Source of the DNA: Rickettsia typhi | GTDB lineage: Bacteria; Pseudomonadota; Alphaproteobacteria; Rickettsiales; UBA1997 | NCBI GenBank assembly: GCA_945906835.1 | Contig: CAMDRL010000105.1 | Span: 1 to 5,373 of the forward strand | Direction: 5' to 3' | DNA: 5,373 nucleotides | Made by a program: the position numbers and the translations under genes | Shown here: one piece after another, positions 1-5,309 of the stretch | Position numbering within the stretch: position 1 is the stretch's first letter | How the letters are laid out: each line of letters starts with the position of its first letter | The notes under the pieces: model-generated | Database searches by the model: none | What the model saw: the letters and a program-made list of their open reading frames with translations, nothing else | What the model was told of the DNA's origin: nothing

Positions 1-656
1 CCCATAACTGCCATTCTAGAAACCATATCAGCATTTCCGGAAGCTTGGTAATACATTTGTTTAATTTTTTGTGTATCATAAGCAGTAAGACCGATAAAGA
101 TGAAAACACCGATAACTGAAATAGCAAACTCAAGAGCTGAGCTTTTTAAGAAGATATTAACTAAAGAAGCAATGATGATGCCAATTAAGCCCATTATTAA
201 GAATGAACCCATGCCAGATAAATCTTTTTTAGTTGTGTAACCGTAAAGGCTCATTGAACCAAAAACAGAAGCACTGATAAAGAAAACTCTAGCAACGCTG
301 TCACCTGTGTAGGTAATTAGAATTGATGACATTGAAAGCCCCATCAAACCTGCGAAAATCCATAAGCAGTTTTTAGCTTTTGAAATTGACATTGAGTTAA
401 TTTTAGCGCCGAAATAAATAACGAAGCCAAGAGGCGCAAGCATAACAACCCAAGCAAGTGGAGTGCCAAAAATTGCATTCATTAAAGCAGGTGAGTTAGC
501 AGTTAAGAAAGCCACTGCGCCTGAAATTCCAAGAGCGGCAGCCATAAAGTTATAGACTTGTAACATATATGTTCTAAGACCAGTATCATAAGATACATTT
601 GAGGCTGCAGAAGAATAAGAAGAATTCTTGTTATGGCGAGTAATTAAGTCTGACAT
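1..656 (-). CDS. Bax inhibitor-1/YccA family membrane protein, C-terminus cut by window edge
   Basis: I translated this gene from the reverse strand. It begins at ATG 656-654 and stays open for 218 codons to the left edge, where the C-terminal part (about 20-25 residues by family length) is missing. The N-terminus is hydrophilic (residues 1-26) and contains YDTGLRTYMLQVYNFM (residues 23-38), the usual entry to the first helix in alphaproteobacterial members. Six hydrophobic segments follow at about 35-52, 66-83, 98-115, 120-138, 150-168 and 177-192. The family signature TAYDTQKIK lies at 191-199, followed by YYQASGNADMVSRMAVMG. Members are multi-pass inner-membrane proteins; characterised relatives include E. 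coli YccA, which modulates FtsH, and B. subtilis YetJ, a pH-sensitive calcium leak channel. Which role applies here cannot be seen. The start is supported by a GGAG seven bases upstream. The gene uses more TTC and ATC codons than aroK and aroB, suggesting higher expression. It is transcribed divergently from aroK. Confidence 0.93.
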   Translation of the reverse strand, partial: MSDLITRHNKNSSYSSAASNVSYDTGLRTYMLQVYNFMAAALGISGAVAFLTANSPALMNAIFGTPLAWVVMLAPLGFVIYFGAKINSMSISKAKNCLWIFAGLMGLSMSSILITYTGDSVARVFFISASVFGSMSLYGYTTKKDLSGMGSFLIMGLIGIIIASLVNIFLKSSALEFAISVIGVFIFIGLTAYDTQKIKQMYYQASGNADMVSRMAVM

Positions 657-663
657 CTAAAAT

Positions 664-667
664 CTCC
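664..667 (-). promoter_or_regulatory. Shine-Dalgarno site of the Bax inhibitor-1 family gene
   Basis: On the minus strand GGAG lies seven bases before the ATG at 656. It is one of only two clear ribosome binding sites in the window and fixes the start of this gene. Confidence 0.75.
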
Positions 668-698
668 GATTTTTAGTTTGATAAGAATAAGTGGCTTG

Positions 699-718
699 TT
701 AAATTTAAAATAATTTAA
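699..718. repeat. AT-only inverted repeat in the divergent intergenic region
   Basis: TTAAATT (699-705) is the exact reverse complement of AATTTAA (712-718), with six bases between. It lies midway between the two divergent start codons, where an operator would be expected. It consists only of A and T in an AT-rich spacer, so it could easily occur by chance. I found no convincing -35/-10 pair for the minus-strand gene in this spacer. Confidence 0.3.
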
Positions 719-721
719 GTC

Positions 722-742
722 ACTTGAGTATTTTTACTTGAG
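722..742 (+). repeat. Tandem heptamer ACTTGAG, 14-bp period
   Basis: ACTTGAG occurs at 722-728 and again at 736-742, the two copies starting 14 bp apart. The second copy overlaps the proposed -35 box (738-743) of the aroK promoter. This could be a pair of half-sites for a regulator, or a coincidence. No known binding motif was recognised. Confidence 0.4.
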
Positions 743-765
743 ACAGATTTAATGTGCGAGATAAT
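738..765 (+). promoter_or_regulatory. Candidate sigma-70-type promoter for aroK-aroB
   Basis: TTGAGA (738-743) and GATAAT (760-765) are separated by 16 bp and match the -35 and -10 consensus well. Transcription would begin near 772, which is downstream of the GTG at 754, so this promoter would imply translation from the TTG at 799. A weaker alternative is TTGAGT (724-729) with TTTAAT (748-753) at 18 bp; it too would start transcription (about 760) after the GTG. AT-rich DNA yields many chance -10 boxes. Confidence 0.4.
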
Positions 766-1338
766 TTTTTCAAGATCAAAGTTATTAGAGAGTTTATATT
801 GAAAAACCACAAAGAAAAATCAGCTAATATTATTGCTATTATAGGTCTAATGGGTGTTGGTAAAACAACGCTAGGCTTGAAGTTGGCAGATAAACTTGGT
901 TATTATTTTATTGATTCTGATCAAGAAATTGAGGATCGTGAAAAAAGATCAATTAATGATATTTTTGATAAAAATGGTGAAAAATATTTTAGAGAAATTG
1001 AAAAAAAAGTTATTCAAGAAGTTATTTTGCGTGATGAAAAAATAGTTTTATCTCTTGGTGGTGGCGCTTTTATTAATGAAGAAGTTCGTAAAATTTTAAA
1101 AGAAAAAGCCATTGTAATTTGGCTTCATGCCAGTATTGACAATATTTTACATCGTATTGGTTATAAAAATAATCGCCCACTTTTAAATAAAGTTAATAAA
1201 AGAAAAACTCTGGAAGATTTAGTAAAAAAGAGATATTCTATTTATGCTGAGTCAGATTTTAATTTTGATACTGGTGAAGAAAATCAAGAATCGGTGATTA
1301 ATAAAATTGTTAAACAAATAAATGAGCATGATAAATAA
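754..1338 (+). CDS. aroK: Shikimate kinase
   Basis: The enzyme phosphorylates shikimate with ATP to shikimate 3-phosphate, the fifth step of the cytoplasmic shikimate pathway. Counting from GTG 754 (194 residues), the Walker A loop GLMGVGKTT is at 31-39. The shikimate-binding residues are D54 and D56 in DSD, R80 in YFRE, and the glycines of LGGGAF (102-104). The lid arginine is R141 in RPLL, and R160 (KKRYSIY) matches the C-terminal substrate-binding arginine; these align with D34, R58, G79-G81, R117 and R136 of the M. tuberculosis enzyme. All key residues are present. The start is uncertain: GTG 754 has only a weak GAGA ten bases upstream, whereas the in-frame TTG 799 follows AGAGAG (787-792) at six bases and gives 179 residues, nearer the usual length. 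The longest form is listed. The end overlaps aroB by 17 nt, so the two are probably translationally coupled. Confidence 0.95.
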   Translation: MRDNFFKIKVIREFILKNHKEKSANIIAIIGLMGVGKTTLGLKLADKLGYYFIDSDQEIEDREKRSINDIFDKNGEKYFREIEKKVIQEVILRDEKIVLSLGGGAFINEEVRKILKEKAIVIWLHASIDNILHRIGYKNNRPLLNKVNKRKTLEDLVKKRYSIYAESDFNFDTGEENQESVINKIVKQINEHDK

Positions 1339-2425
1339 AATTCGCGTTGACTTAAAAGAGAGAAGTTACGACATCGTTATTGATAATAATGCTATTTCAT
1401 ATTTGCCTGAATATTTAAGAGATAAAAAATACAGTAAAATTTTTATTTTGACTGATAAAAATGTTGCTAATCATCATTTGAAGAGGCTTAACGAAGTTTT
1501 GAGTGATGTAAAAGTTGTTAAAGAAATTATCATAGTTGAGCCAGGTGAGCAGACAAAATCTTTTCAATATTTAGAGAAAGTTTGCGAAGAAATGTTGCAG
1601 AAAAATGTTGATCGTAAATCTTTAATTATTGCTTTTGGCGGCGGTGTGATTGGTGATTTGGCTGGTTTTGTTGCTTCAATTTTGGTGCGTGGTGTTGATT
1701 TTATACAAGTTCCAACAACTCTTTTAGCGGCAGTGGACAGTTCAGTTGGTGGCAAAACAGCAATTAATACCAAGTCAGGGAAAAACTTAATTGGCAGTTT
1801 TTATCAGCCAAAATTAGTGGTTTGTGATTTGAATTTTTTAAGAACTTTGCCTTTAAGAGAAATTAGATCTGGTTATGCAGAAATTTTGAAATATGGATTA
1901 ATTCAAGATGGAGGATTTTTTAAATATTTAACCAAAGAATATCAGCAGGTTTTTGCTTGTGATAGAGAGGTGTTGCGAGAAGTGATTACAAGATCTTGCG
2001 AGATTAAAGCTGAAATTGTTTCTAAGGATGAAAGAGAAAATGGTTTGAGAGCTTTGTTGAATTTTGGTCATACTTTTGGTCATGTTTTTGAAACCGAAAC
2101 TAATTATTCAAGTGAGATTTTACATGGTGAAGCTGTGGCTTTAGGCATGTTGATGGCAGCAAAAATGTCACTGAATTTTGATATGATTGGTGAAAAAGAT
2201 TTTAACAAAATTAAAGCGCATTTAGAAGAATGTGGTTTTGTAATTGATGCTAAAAAAATCAGAAATTTTTGGAATAAAGAAAATTTGGTGAATCATCTTT
2301 TTAAAGATAAGAAAAATGAAAATCAGAAGTTGACATTCATTTTGTTAGAAGCTATTGGTTGTTCGGTGATTAAGAAGGTGGTTGGTTTGGATGATTTTTT
2401 GAAAGTTTTGGTGGAGTTTGTTTAG
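1322..2425 (+). CDS. aroB: 3-dehydroquinate synthase
   Basis: This cytoplasmic, NAD- and metal-dependent enzyme converts DAHP to 3-dehydroquinate, the second step of the shikimate pathway. The 367 residues match the family length (E. coli 362). Visible motifs are EPGEQTKS (73-80), the glycine-rich nucleotide-binding stretch FGGGVIGDLAGF (105-116), PTTLLAAVDSSVGGKT (131-146), GKNLIGSFYQP (153-163), GYAEILKYG (184-192), LNFGHTFGH (247-254 region) and LHGEAVALGM (267-276). By alignment with the E. coli enzyme the metal ligands are E187, H250 and H268, all present. ATG 1322 is chosen; ATG 1328 two codons later is also possible. Neither has a clear Shine-Dalgarno site, and the start lies inside the last codons of aroK, which suggests translation by coupling. 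Codons are heavily T/A-ending, like aroK. No truncation or frameshift is seen. Confidence 0.97.
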   Translation: MSMINKIRVDLKERSYDIVIDNNAISYLPEYLRDKKYSKIFILTDKNVANHHLKRLNEVLSDVKVVKEIIIVEPGEQTKSFQYLEKVCEEMLQKNVDRKSLIIAFGGGVIGDLAGFVASILVRGVDFIQVPTTLLAAVDSSVGGKTAINTKSGKNLIGSFYQPKLVVCDLNFLRTLPLREIRSGYAEILKYGLIQDGGFFKYLTKEYQQVFACDREVLREVITRSCEIKAEIVSKDERENGLRALLNFGHTFGHVFETETNYSSEILHGEAVALGMLMAAKMSLNFDMIGEKDFNKIKAHLEECGFVIDAKKIRNFWNKENLVNHLFKDKKNENQKLTFILLEAIGCSVIKKVVGLDDFLKVLVEFV

Positions 2426-2431
2426 ATTAAA

Positions 2432-2533
2432 AACTGTCGGTTGAGCGTAGTCGAAACCATAGGGTTCCTGCCGTGATTTAAAATCTACAGCAGGAAGCCC
2501 TCATATGGTTTCGACTACGCTCAACCGACGGTT
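2432..2533. repeat. Long GC-rich imperfect palindrome (REP/MITE-like hairpin)
   Basis: Arms 2436-2461 and 2504-2529 are perfect reverse complements over 26 bp. They extend outward by four more pairs, one a G-U wobble, to 2432 and 2533. Inside, GGG (2462-2464) pairs with CCC (2498-2500) and TTCCTGC (2465-2471) pairs with GCAGGAA (2490-2496), with small bulges at 2497 and 2501-2503. The loop is around 2478-2482. The element is clearly richer in G and C than the flanking DNA and contains the word TTTCGACTACGCTCAACC. It starts seven bases after the aroB stop and ends 65 bases before the cydA start. No T-run follows on either strand, so it is not a standard intrinsic terminator, although a transcript would fold strongly. 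I found no open reading frame of note or convincing target duplication. Confidence 0.9.
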
Positions 2534-2549
2534 AAGATGATTTGTTATG

Positions 2550-2578
2550 TTGTTAATTTGGCGGGTTGTTGGTTTAAT
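2550..2578 (+). promoter_or_regulatory. Candidate promoter for cydAB
   Basis: TTGTTA (2550-2555) and TTTAAT (2573-2578) are separated by 17 bp, between the hairpin and cydA. Transcription would begin near 2585, leaving a very short leader that still includes the ribosome binding site. No FNR/ANR-type TTGAT-N4-ATCAA box was found nearby. Confidence 0.35.
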
Positions 2579-2586
2579 TTTTTGAT

Positions 2587-2592
2587 AGGTGG
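2587..2592 (+). promoter_or_regulatory. Shine-Dalgarno site that fixes the cydA start
   Basis: AGGTGG lies five bases before ATG 2598. The in-frame GTG at 2589 overlaps this site and is therefore an unlikely start. Confidence 0.8.
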
Positions 2593-2597
2593 TAAAT

Positions 2598-3914
2598 ATG
2601 TTTTTTGATCCAATTCTTTTAGCTCGTATTCAGTTTGCTTTTACCATAAGTTTTCACATTATCTTCCCTGCTTTTACTATTGGTTTGGCTGGTTATTTAT
2701 CTTGCGTTGAAGCTCTTTACTTAAAAACCAAAAATCCCATCTACAAAGAAATTTACAAATTTTGGATTAAAATTTTCGCCATAATTTTTGGTATGGGCGT
2801 GGTTTCTGGCGTGGTTTTATCTTATCAAATTGGTACTAACTGGTCAGGATTTTCTTACAAAACAGGTAATGTTTTAGGTCCTTTGCTGGGCTTTGAAGTG
2901 TTGACTGCGTTCTTTTTGGAAGCTTCATTTTTAGGGATAATGCTTTTTGGTTGGAATAGAGTTTCTGACAAATTGCATTTTGTTTCGACGGTAATTGTGG
3001 CGATTGGAACTTTAATTTCGGCGTTTTGGATTTTGGCGGCTAATAGCTGGATGCATACTCCACAAGGATATTTTATTATGGATGGAATTTTTTATCCAAG
3101 CAATTGGTTAGAAATTATTTTCAATCCATCATTTCTTTATCGCTTCTCCCACATGGTGGTGGCAACTTATCTAACAACTGCTTTTGTGGTTTGTGGTGTT
3201 TCAGCTTGGTTTTTATGGCACAAAAAATCGACAGAACATGCTAAGGTAATGTTTAAAATGGCATTGTTTTTTATTACAATTTTTATTCCGTTACAAATTT
3301 TTATTGGTGATTTACATGGCTTGAATACTTTGAAATATCAACCAGTAAAAGTGGCAGCGATGGAGGGAATTTGGGAAACTGAGAAGGGTGCTGCGTTGAC
3401 AGTTTTTGGTATTCCTGATGAAAAATCTGAAAGTACAAAATATGCGATTAAAATTCCGAAATTGGCGAGCTTGATCTTAACTCATGATGCAGAAGGTGAA
3501 ATTAGAGGTTTGAAATCTTGGTCTAAAGAAGATCGACCTCCCGTGGTGCCAATATTTTTTGCTTTTCGTGTTATGGTTGGAATTGGTTTTGCGATGTTAT
3601 TAACAGCTGTTATAGCTCTGGTTTTAAATTTTAGAAAAAAACTTTTTGATGTGAAATGGTTTCAATTTTGGTGTATGTTAATGACGCCAAGTGGCTTTAT
3701 TGCTCTTTTGGCGGGCTGGTTTGTGACTGAAATTGGTAGACAGCCATTTTTGGTTTATGGCTTGCTTAGAACTAAAGATGTGGCTTCTGTTATATCTTAT
3801 GAGCAGGTTTTGTTTTCTTTGGTTTCTTTTGTATTGGTTTATTTTGTGATTTTTGGTGCGGCGACTTTTTATATTTTGCGCTTGATTGGTAAGGGAGTGG
3901 GGAAGATTGGTTGA
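2598..3914 (+). CDS. cydA: Cytochrome bd-type ubiquinol oxidase subunit I, short-Q-loop (CIO-like)
   Basis: CydA is the haem-bearing subunit of an inner-membrane oxidase that oxidises quinol and reduces oxygen to water. From ATG 2598 it has 438 residues, beginning MFFDPILLARIQFAFT. Conserved residues by alignment with E. coli CydA: H20 (H19), E100 (E99), E108 (E107), H185 in YRFSHM (H186, haem b558), K251 and E256 in KVAAMEGIWETEKG (K252, E257, quinol site), R324 and M326 in FRVMVG (R391, M393) and E378 in TEIGRQP (E445). Nine hydrophobic segments are apparent. The distance from H185 to M326 is 141 residues against 207 in E. coli, so the Q-loop is about 66 residues shorter, as in cyanide-insensitive CioA-type oxidases. 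One oddity is GRQPF (380-384), where the family usually has GRQPW. The start rests on AGGTGG at 2587-2592. cydB follows after 89 nt. Confidence 0.96.
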   Translation: MFFDPILLARIQFAFTISFHIIFPAFTIGLAGYLSCVEALYLKTKNPIYKEIYKFWIKIFAIIFGMGVVSGVVLSYQIGTNWSGFSYKTGNVLGPLLGFEVLTAFFLEASFLGIMLFGWNRVSDKLHFVSTVIVAIGTLISAFWILAANSWMHTPQGYFIMDGIFYPSNWLEIIFNPSFLYRFSHMVVATYLTTAFVVCGVSAWFLWHKKSTEHAKVMFKMALFFITIFIPLQIFIGDLHGLNTLKYQPVKVAAMEGIWETEKGAALTVFGIPDEKSESTKYAIKIPKLASLILTHDAEGEIRGLKSWSKEDRPPVVPIFFAFRVMVGIGFAMLLTAVIALVLNFRKKLFDVKWFQFWCMLMTPSGFIALLAGWFVTEIGRQPFLVYGLLRTKDVASVISYEQVLFSLVSFVLVYFVIFGAATFYILRLIGKGVGKIG

Positions 3915-3922
3915 GATTTATC

Positions 3923-3956
3923 ATCCTTCCCCAAGCTTTTGTTTTTTAGGTAGGAT
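3923..3956 (+). other. Weak stem-loop in the cydA-cydB gap
   Basis: ATCCTTCC (3923-3930) pairs with GGTAGGAT (3949-3956) apart from one mismatch, around an 18-base loop that contains a run of six T. The right arm includes AGGTAGGA, which resembles a Shine-Dalgarno site but has no start codon at a suitable distance. It could be a processing or stability element, or chance. Confidence 0.25.
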
Positions 3957-4003
3957 ACTAACCCGAGTATGTCACGCATTCCAATAATTAAATTAAAAAA
4001 ACT

Positions 4004-5026
4004 ATGTTCGATTTCTCAAATTCTTTAAATCTTCCATTAATTTTTGGTTGTGTCGTTGCCTTGGCAATTTTCATGTATGTATTTCTTGACGGCTTTGATT
4101 TGGGAATTGGAATTTTATTTCCCTTTGCGCCAAGTGATGAATGTCGTAGTAAAATGATGAATTCAGTTGCGCCATTTTGGGATGGCAATGAAACTTGGTT
4201 GGTAATGGGCGGCGCTGGTTTATTTGCAGCCTTTCCTTTGGCATACTCAATCATCATGCCAGCATTTTACATTCCAATAATAATTATGCTTCTGGGGTTA
4301 ATTTTTCGCGGTGTTGCTTTTGAATTTCGTTTTAAAACTGAATCAAAAAAAGAACAAAAAATTTGGGATTATTCATTTCACTTTGGATCTTTAATTGCCA
4401 CATTTTTTCAAGGAATATTATTGGGAGGTTTTATTCAAGGCATAAAAGTTGAGAATAAAGTTTTCGCCGGCGGAACTTGGGATTGGTTTAATGGTTTTTC
4501 AATGATGACAGGGATTGCTTTAACATTTGGTTATGCACTGATTGGAAGTGCATGGTTGATTATGAAAACTCACGACAAAACTCAAAAATGGGCTCGTAGC
4601 GCCGCTTTTTATTTATTATTCATTGTGGCATTTTTTATTATTTTAACCAGCGTTTGGACGCCATTTTTGAATGATAAAATTTTTATTAGATGGTTTATGA
4701 AGCCTAATATTTATTACCTTCTAATAATTCCAATTTTAACGCTTTTGACTTTTGTTTCATTGTTTAAGAGTTTGATTGATAAAAAAGAAACTAAGCCATT
4801 TTTAATGGTAATTTGCGTATTTGTTCTTTGTTATTTTGGACTTGCTGTAAGTTTATTTCCTTACGCCGTGCCTTATCAATTGTTATTTGGGGAGGCTGCT
4901 GCGGCTTCAACATCCTTGTCATTTTTATTTGTGGGAGTGGCTTTGATTTTGCCAATAATTTTATGTTATACTTGTTTTTCTTATCATGTTTTTCGCGGCA
5001 AGTCTTCGCATGAGCATATGTATTAG
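4004..5026 (+). CDS. cydB: Cytochrome bd-type ubiquinol oxidase subunit II
   Basis: CydB is the membrane partner of CydA in the cytochrome bd oxidase and shapes its proton and oxygen access. The 340 residues are normal for CIO-type members. Motifs are FLDGFDLGIGILFPF (27-41), NSVAPFWDGNETWLVMGG (53-70), AFPLAYSIIMPAFY (76-89) and LGLIFRGVAFEFR (97-109). D29 and D60 (in WDGNETW) match D29 and D58 of E. coli CydB, the latter in the proton channel. Eight or nine hydrophobic segments span the protein; the C-terminus is short and hydrophilic. ATG 4004 is chosen because an in-frame TAA at 3989 blocks extension and the conserved domain begins at once. It has no Shine-Dalgarno sequence, only an A-rich leader. 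The gap to cydA is 89 nt. No cydX-like small gene follows the stop; a palindrome begins 14 nt downstream. Confidence 0.96.
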   Translation: MFDFSNSLNLPLIFGCVVALAIFMYVFLDGFDLGIGILFPFAPSDECRSKMMNSVAPFWDGNETWLVMGGAGLFAAFPLAYSIIMPAFYIPIIIMLLGLIFRGVAFEFRFKTESKKEQKIWDYSFHFGSLIATFFQGILLGGFIQGIKVENKVFAGGTWDWFNGFSMMTGIALTFGYALIGSAWLIMKTHDKTQKWARSAAFYLLFIVAFFIILTSVWTPFLNDKIFIRWFMKPNIYYLLIIPILTLLTFVSLFKSLIDKKETKPFLMVICVFVLCYFGLAVSLFPYAVPYQLLFGEAAAASTSLSFLFVGVALILPIILCYTCFSYHVFRGKSSHEHMY

Positions 5027-5040
5027 CTCTAGCTATTTTT

Positions 5041-5074
5041 TCTTGTCATTCCCGCCTTCGCAGGAATGACAAGA
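5041..5074. repeat. Short palindromic repeat between convergent genes, possible transcription stop
   Basis: TCTTGTCATTCC (5041-5052) is a perfect reverse complement of GGAATGACAAGA (5063-5074). The ten-base centre can add two inner pairs (5054-5055 with 5060-5061). The T-run before it (5036-5040) and the A-rich stretch after it (5075-5081) can lengthen the stem. It sits 14 nt after the cydB stop and directly abuts the stop of the minus-strand remnant, so it may end transcription from both sides. However, neither strand has a T-run on its 3' side beyond the stem. The word CATTCCCGCCTTCGCAGGAATGAC resembles, from memory, a dispersed palindrome common in many proteobacterial genomes, including rickettsial palindromic elements. 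Confidence 0.85.
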
Positions 5075-5075
5075 A

Positions 5076-5228
5076 TTAAAAACTCTTCATCTCAAAATCC
5101 ATCTTAGAATCTATCATCATATCCTTACTACCCAAATACCGAAATGCCACTTCGCCTCTTTCTTCATCGTTAAAATAAAAATGAGAAGACGAAACAATTC
5201 CCGAAATTAAATCCCAAGTATACCAAAT
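5076..5228 (-). pseudogene. C-terminal remnant of an unidentified minus-strand gene
   Basis: The minus strand is open for 50 codons, ending in TAA at 5078-5076. The product reads IWYTWDLISGIVSSS, then HFYFNDEERGEVAFRYLGS, then KDMMIDSKMDFEMKSF. Its balanced mix of charged, aromatic and hydrophobic residues looks like real protein rather than random AT-rich translation. An in-frame TAG at 5231-5229 closes it upstream and no ATG, GTG or TTG lies in its first fifteen codons. In a shifted frame just upstream the minus strand reads NQEISINFRFG, so a frameshift near 5225 may have broken a longer gene. The probable IS boundary at 5255 lies 27 bases upstream, which would explain the loss of the N-terminus. 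I do not recognise the family. Confidence 0.45.
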
Positions 5229-5290
5229 CTAAAATTTATTGATATTTCTTGATTGAGACTGTCGCAAAATCCCCACAATAAACTATAAAA

Positions 5291-5309
5291 AAATCTCTTA
5301 AAGAAATCT
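5291..5309 (-). terminator. Weak candidate intrinsic terminator after the partial transposase frame
   Basis: On the minus strand AGATTTCTT (5309-5301) can fold onto AAGAGATTT (5299-5291) using two G-U pairs with a very tight loop. A run of seven T spans 5293-5287. It follows directly on the stop at 5308. The stem is AU-rich and weak. Confidence 0.25.

Noticed and set aside
1564..1773. Minus-strand open frame of about 69 codons inside aroB
   Set aside because: It lies wholly antisense to well-conserved aroB motifs, has a proline- and threonine-rich product with no family features, and is best read as a shadow frame.
2432..2533. The long hairpin as a standard Rho-independent terminator or a CRISPR repeat pair
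   Set aside because: No T-run follows on either strand, and there are only two inverted arms rather than direct repeats with spacers.
2589..2597. GTG 2589 as the cydA start
   Set aside because: It overlaps the AGGTGG ribosome binding site for ATG 2598, and family members begin at MFFDP-like sequence.
3969..4028. Nineteen-codon frame before cydB as a CydX-type small subunit
   Set aside because: The peptide is basic and short, lacks the hydrophobic helix and tryptophan-rich start of CydX, and overlaps cydB. It is kept only as a possible coupling frame.
3988..4257. Minus-strand open frame of about 89 codons over the start of cydB
   Set aside because: It is antisense to the conserved N-terminal half of CydB and shows no domain or ribosome binding site.
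4813..5013. Plus-strand open frame of about 66 codons in another frame of cydB, which could be mistaken for a small membrane protein
   Set aside because: Its hydrophobicity is inherited from the cydB membrane-segment codons it overlaps; no separate start signal is visible.
5024..5041. TAGC-TCTA-GCTA followed by six T as a cydB terminator
   Set aside because: A four-pair stem with a four-base loop is too weak and uses the cydB stop codon; the stronger palindrome at 5041-5074 is the better candidate.
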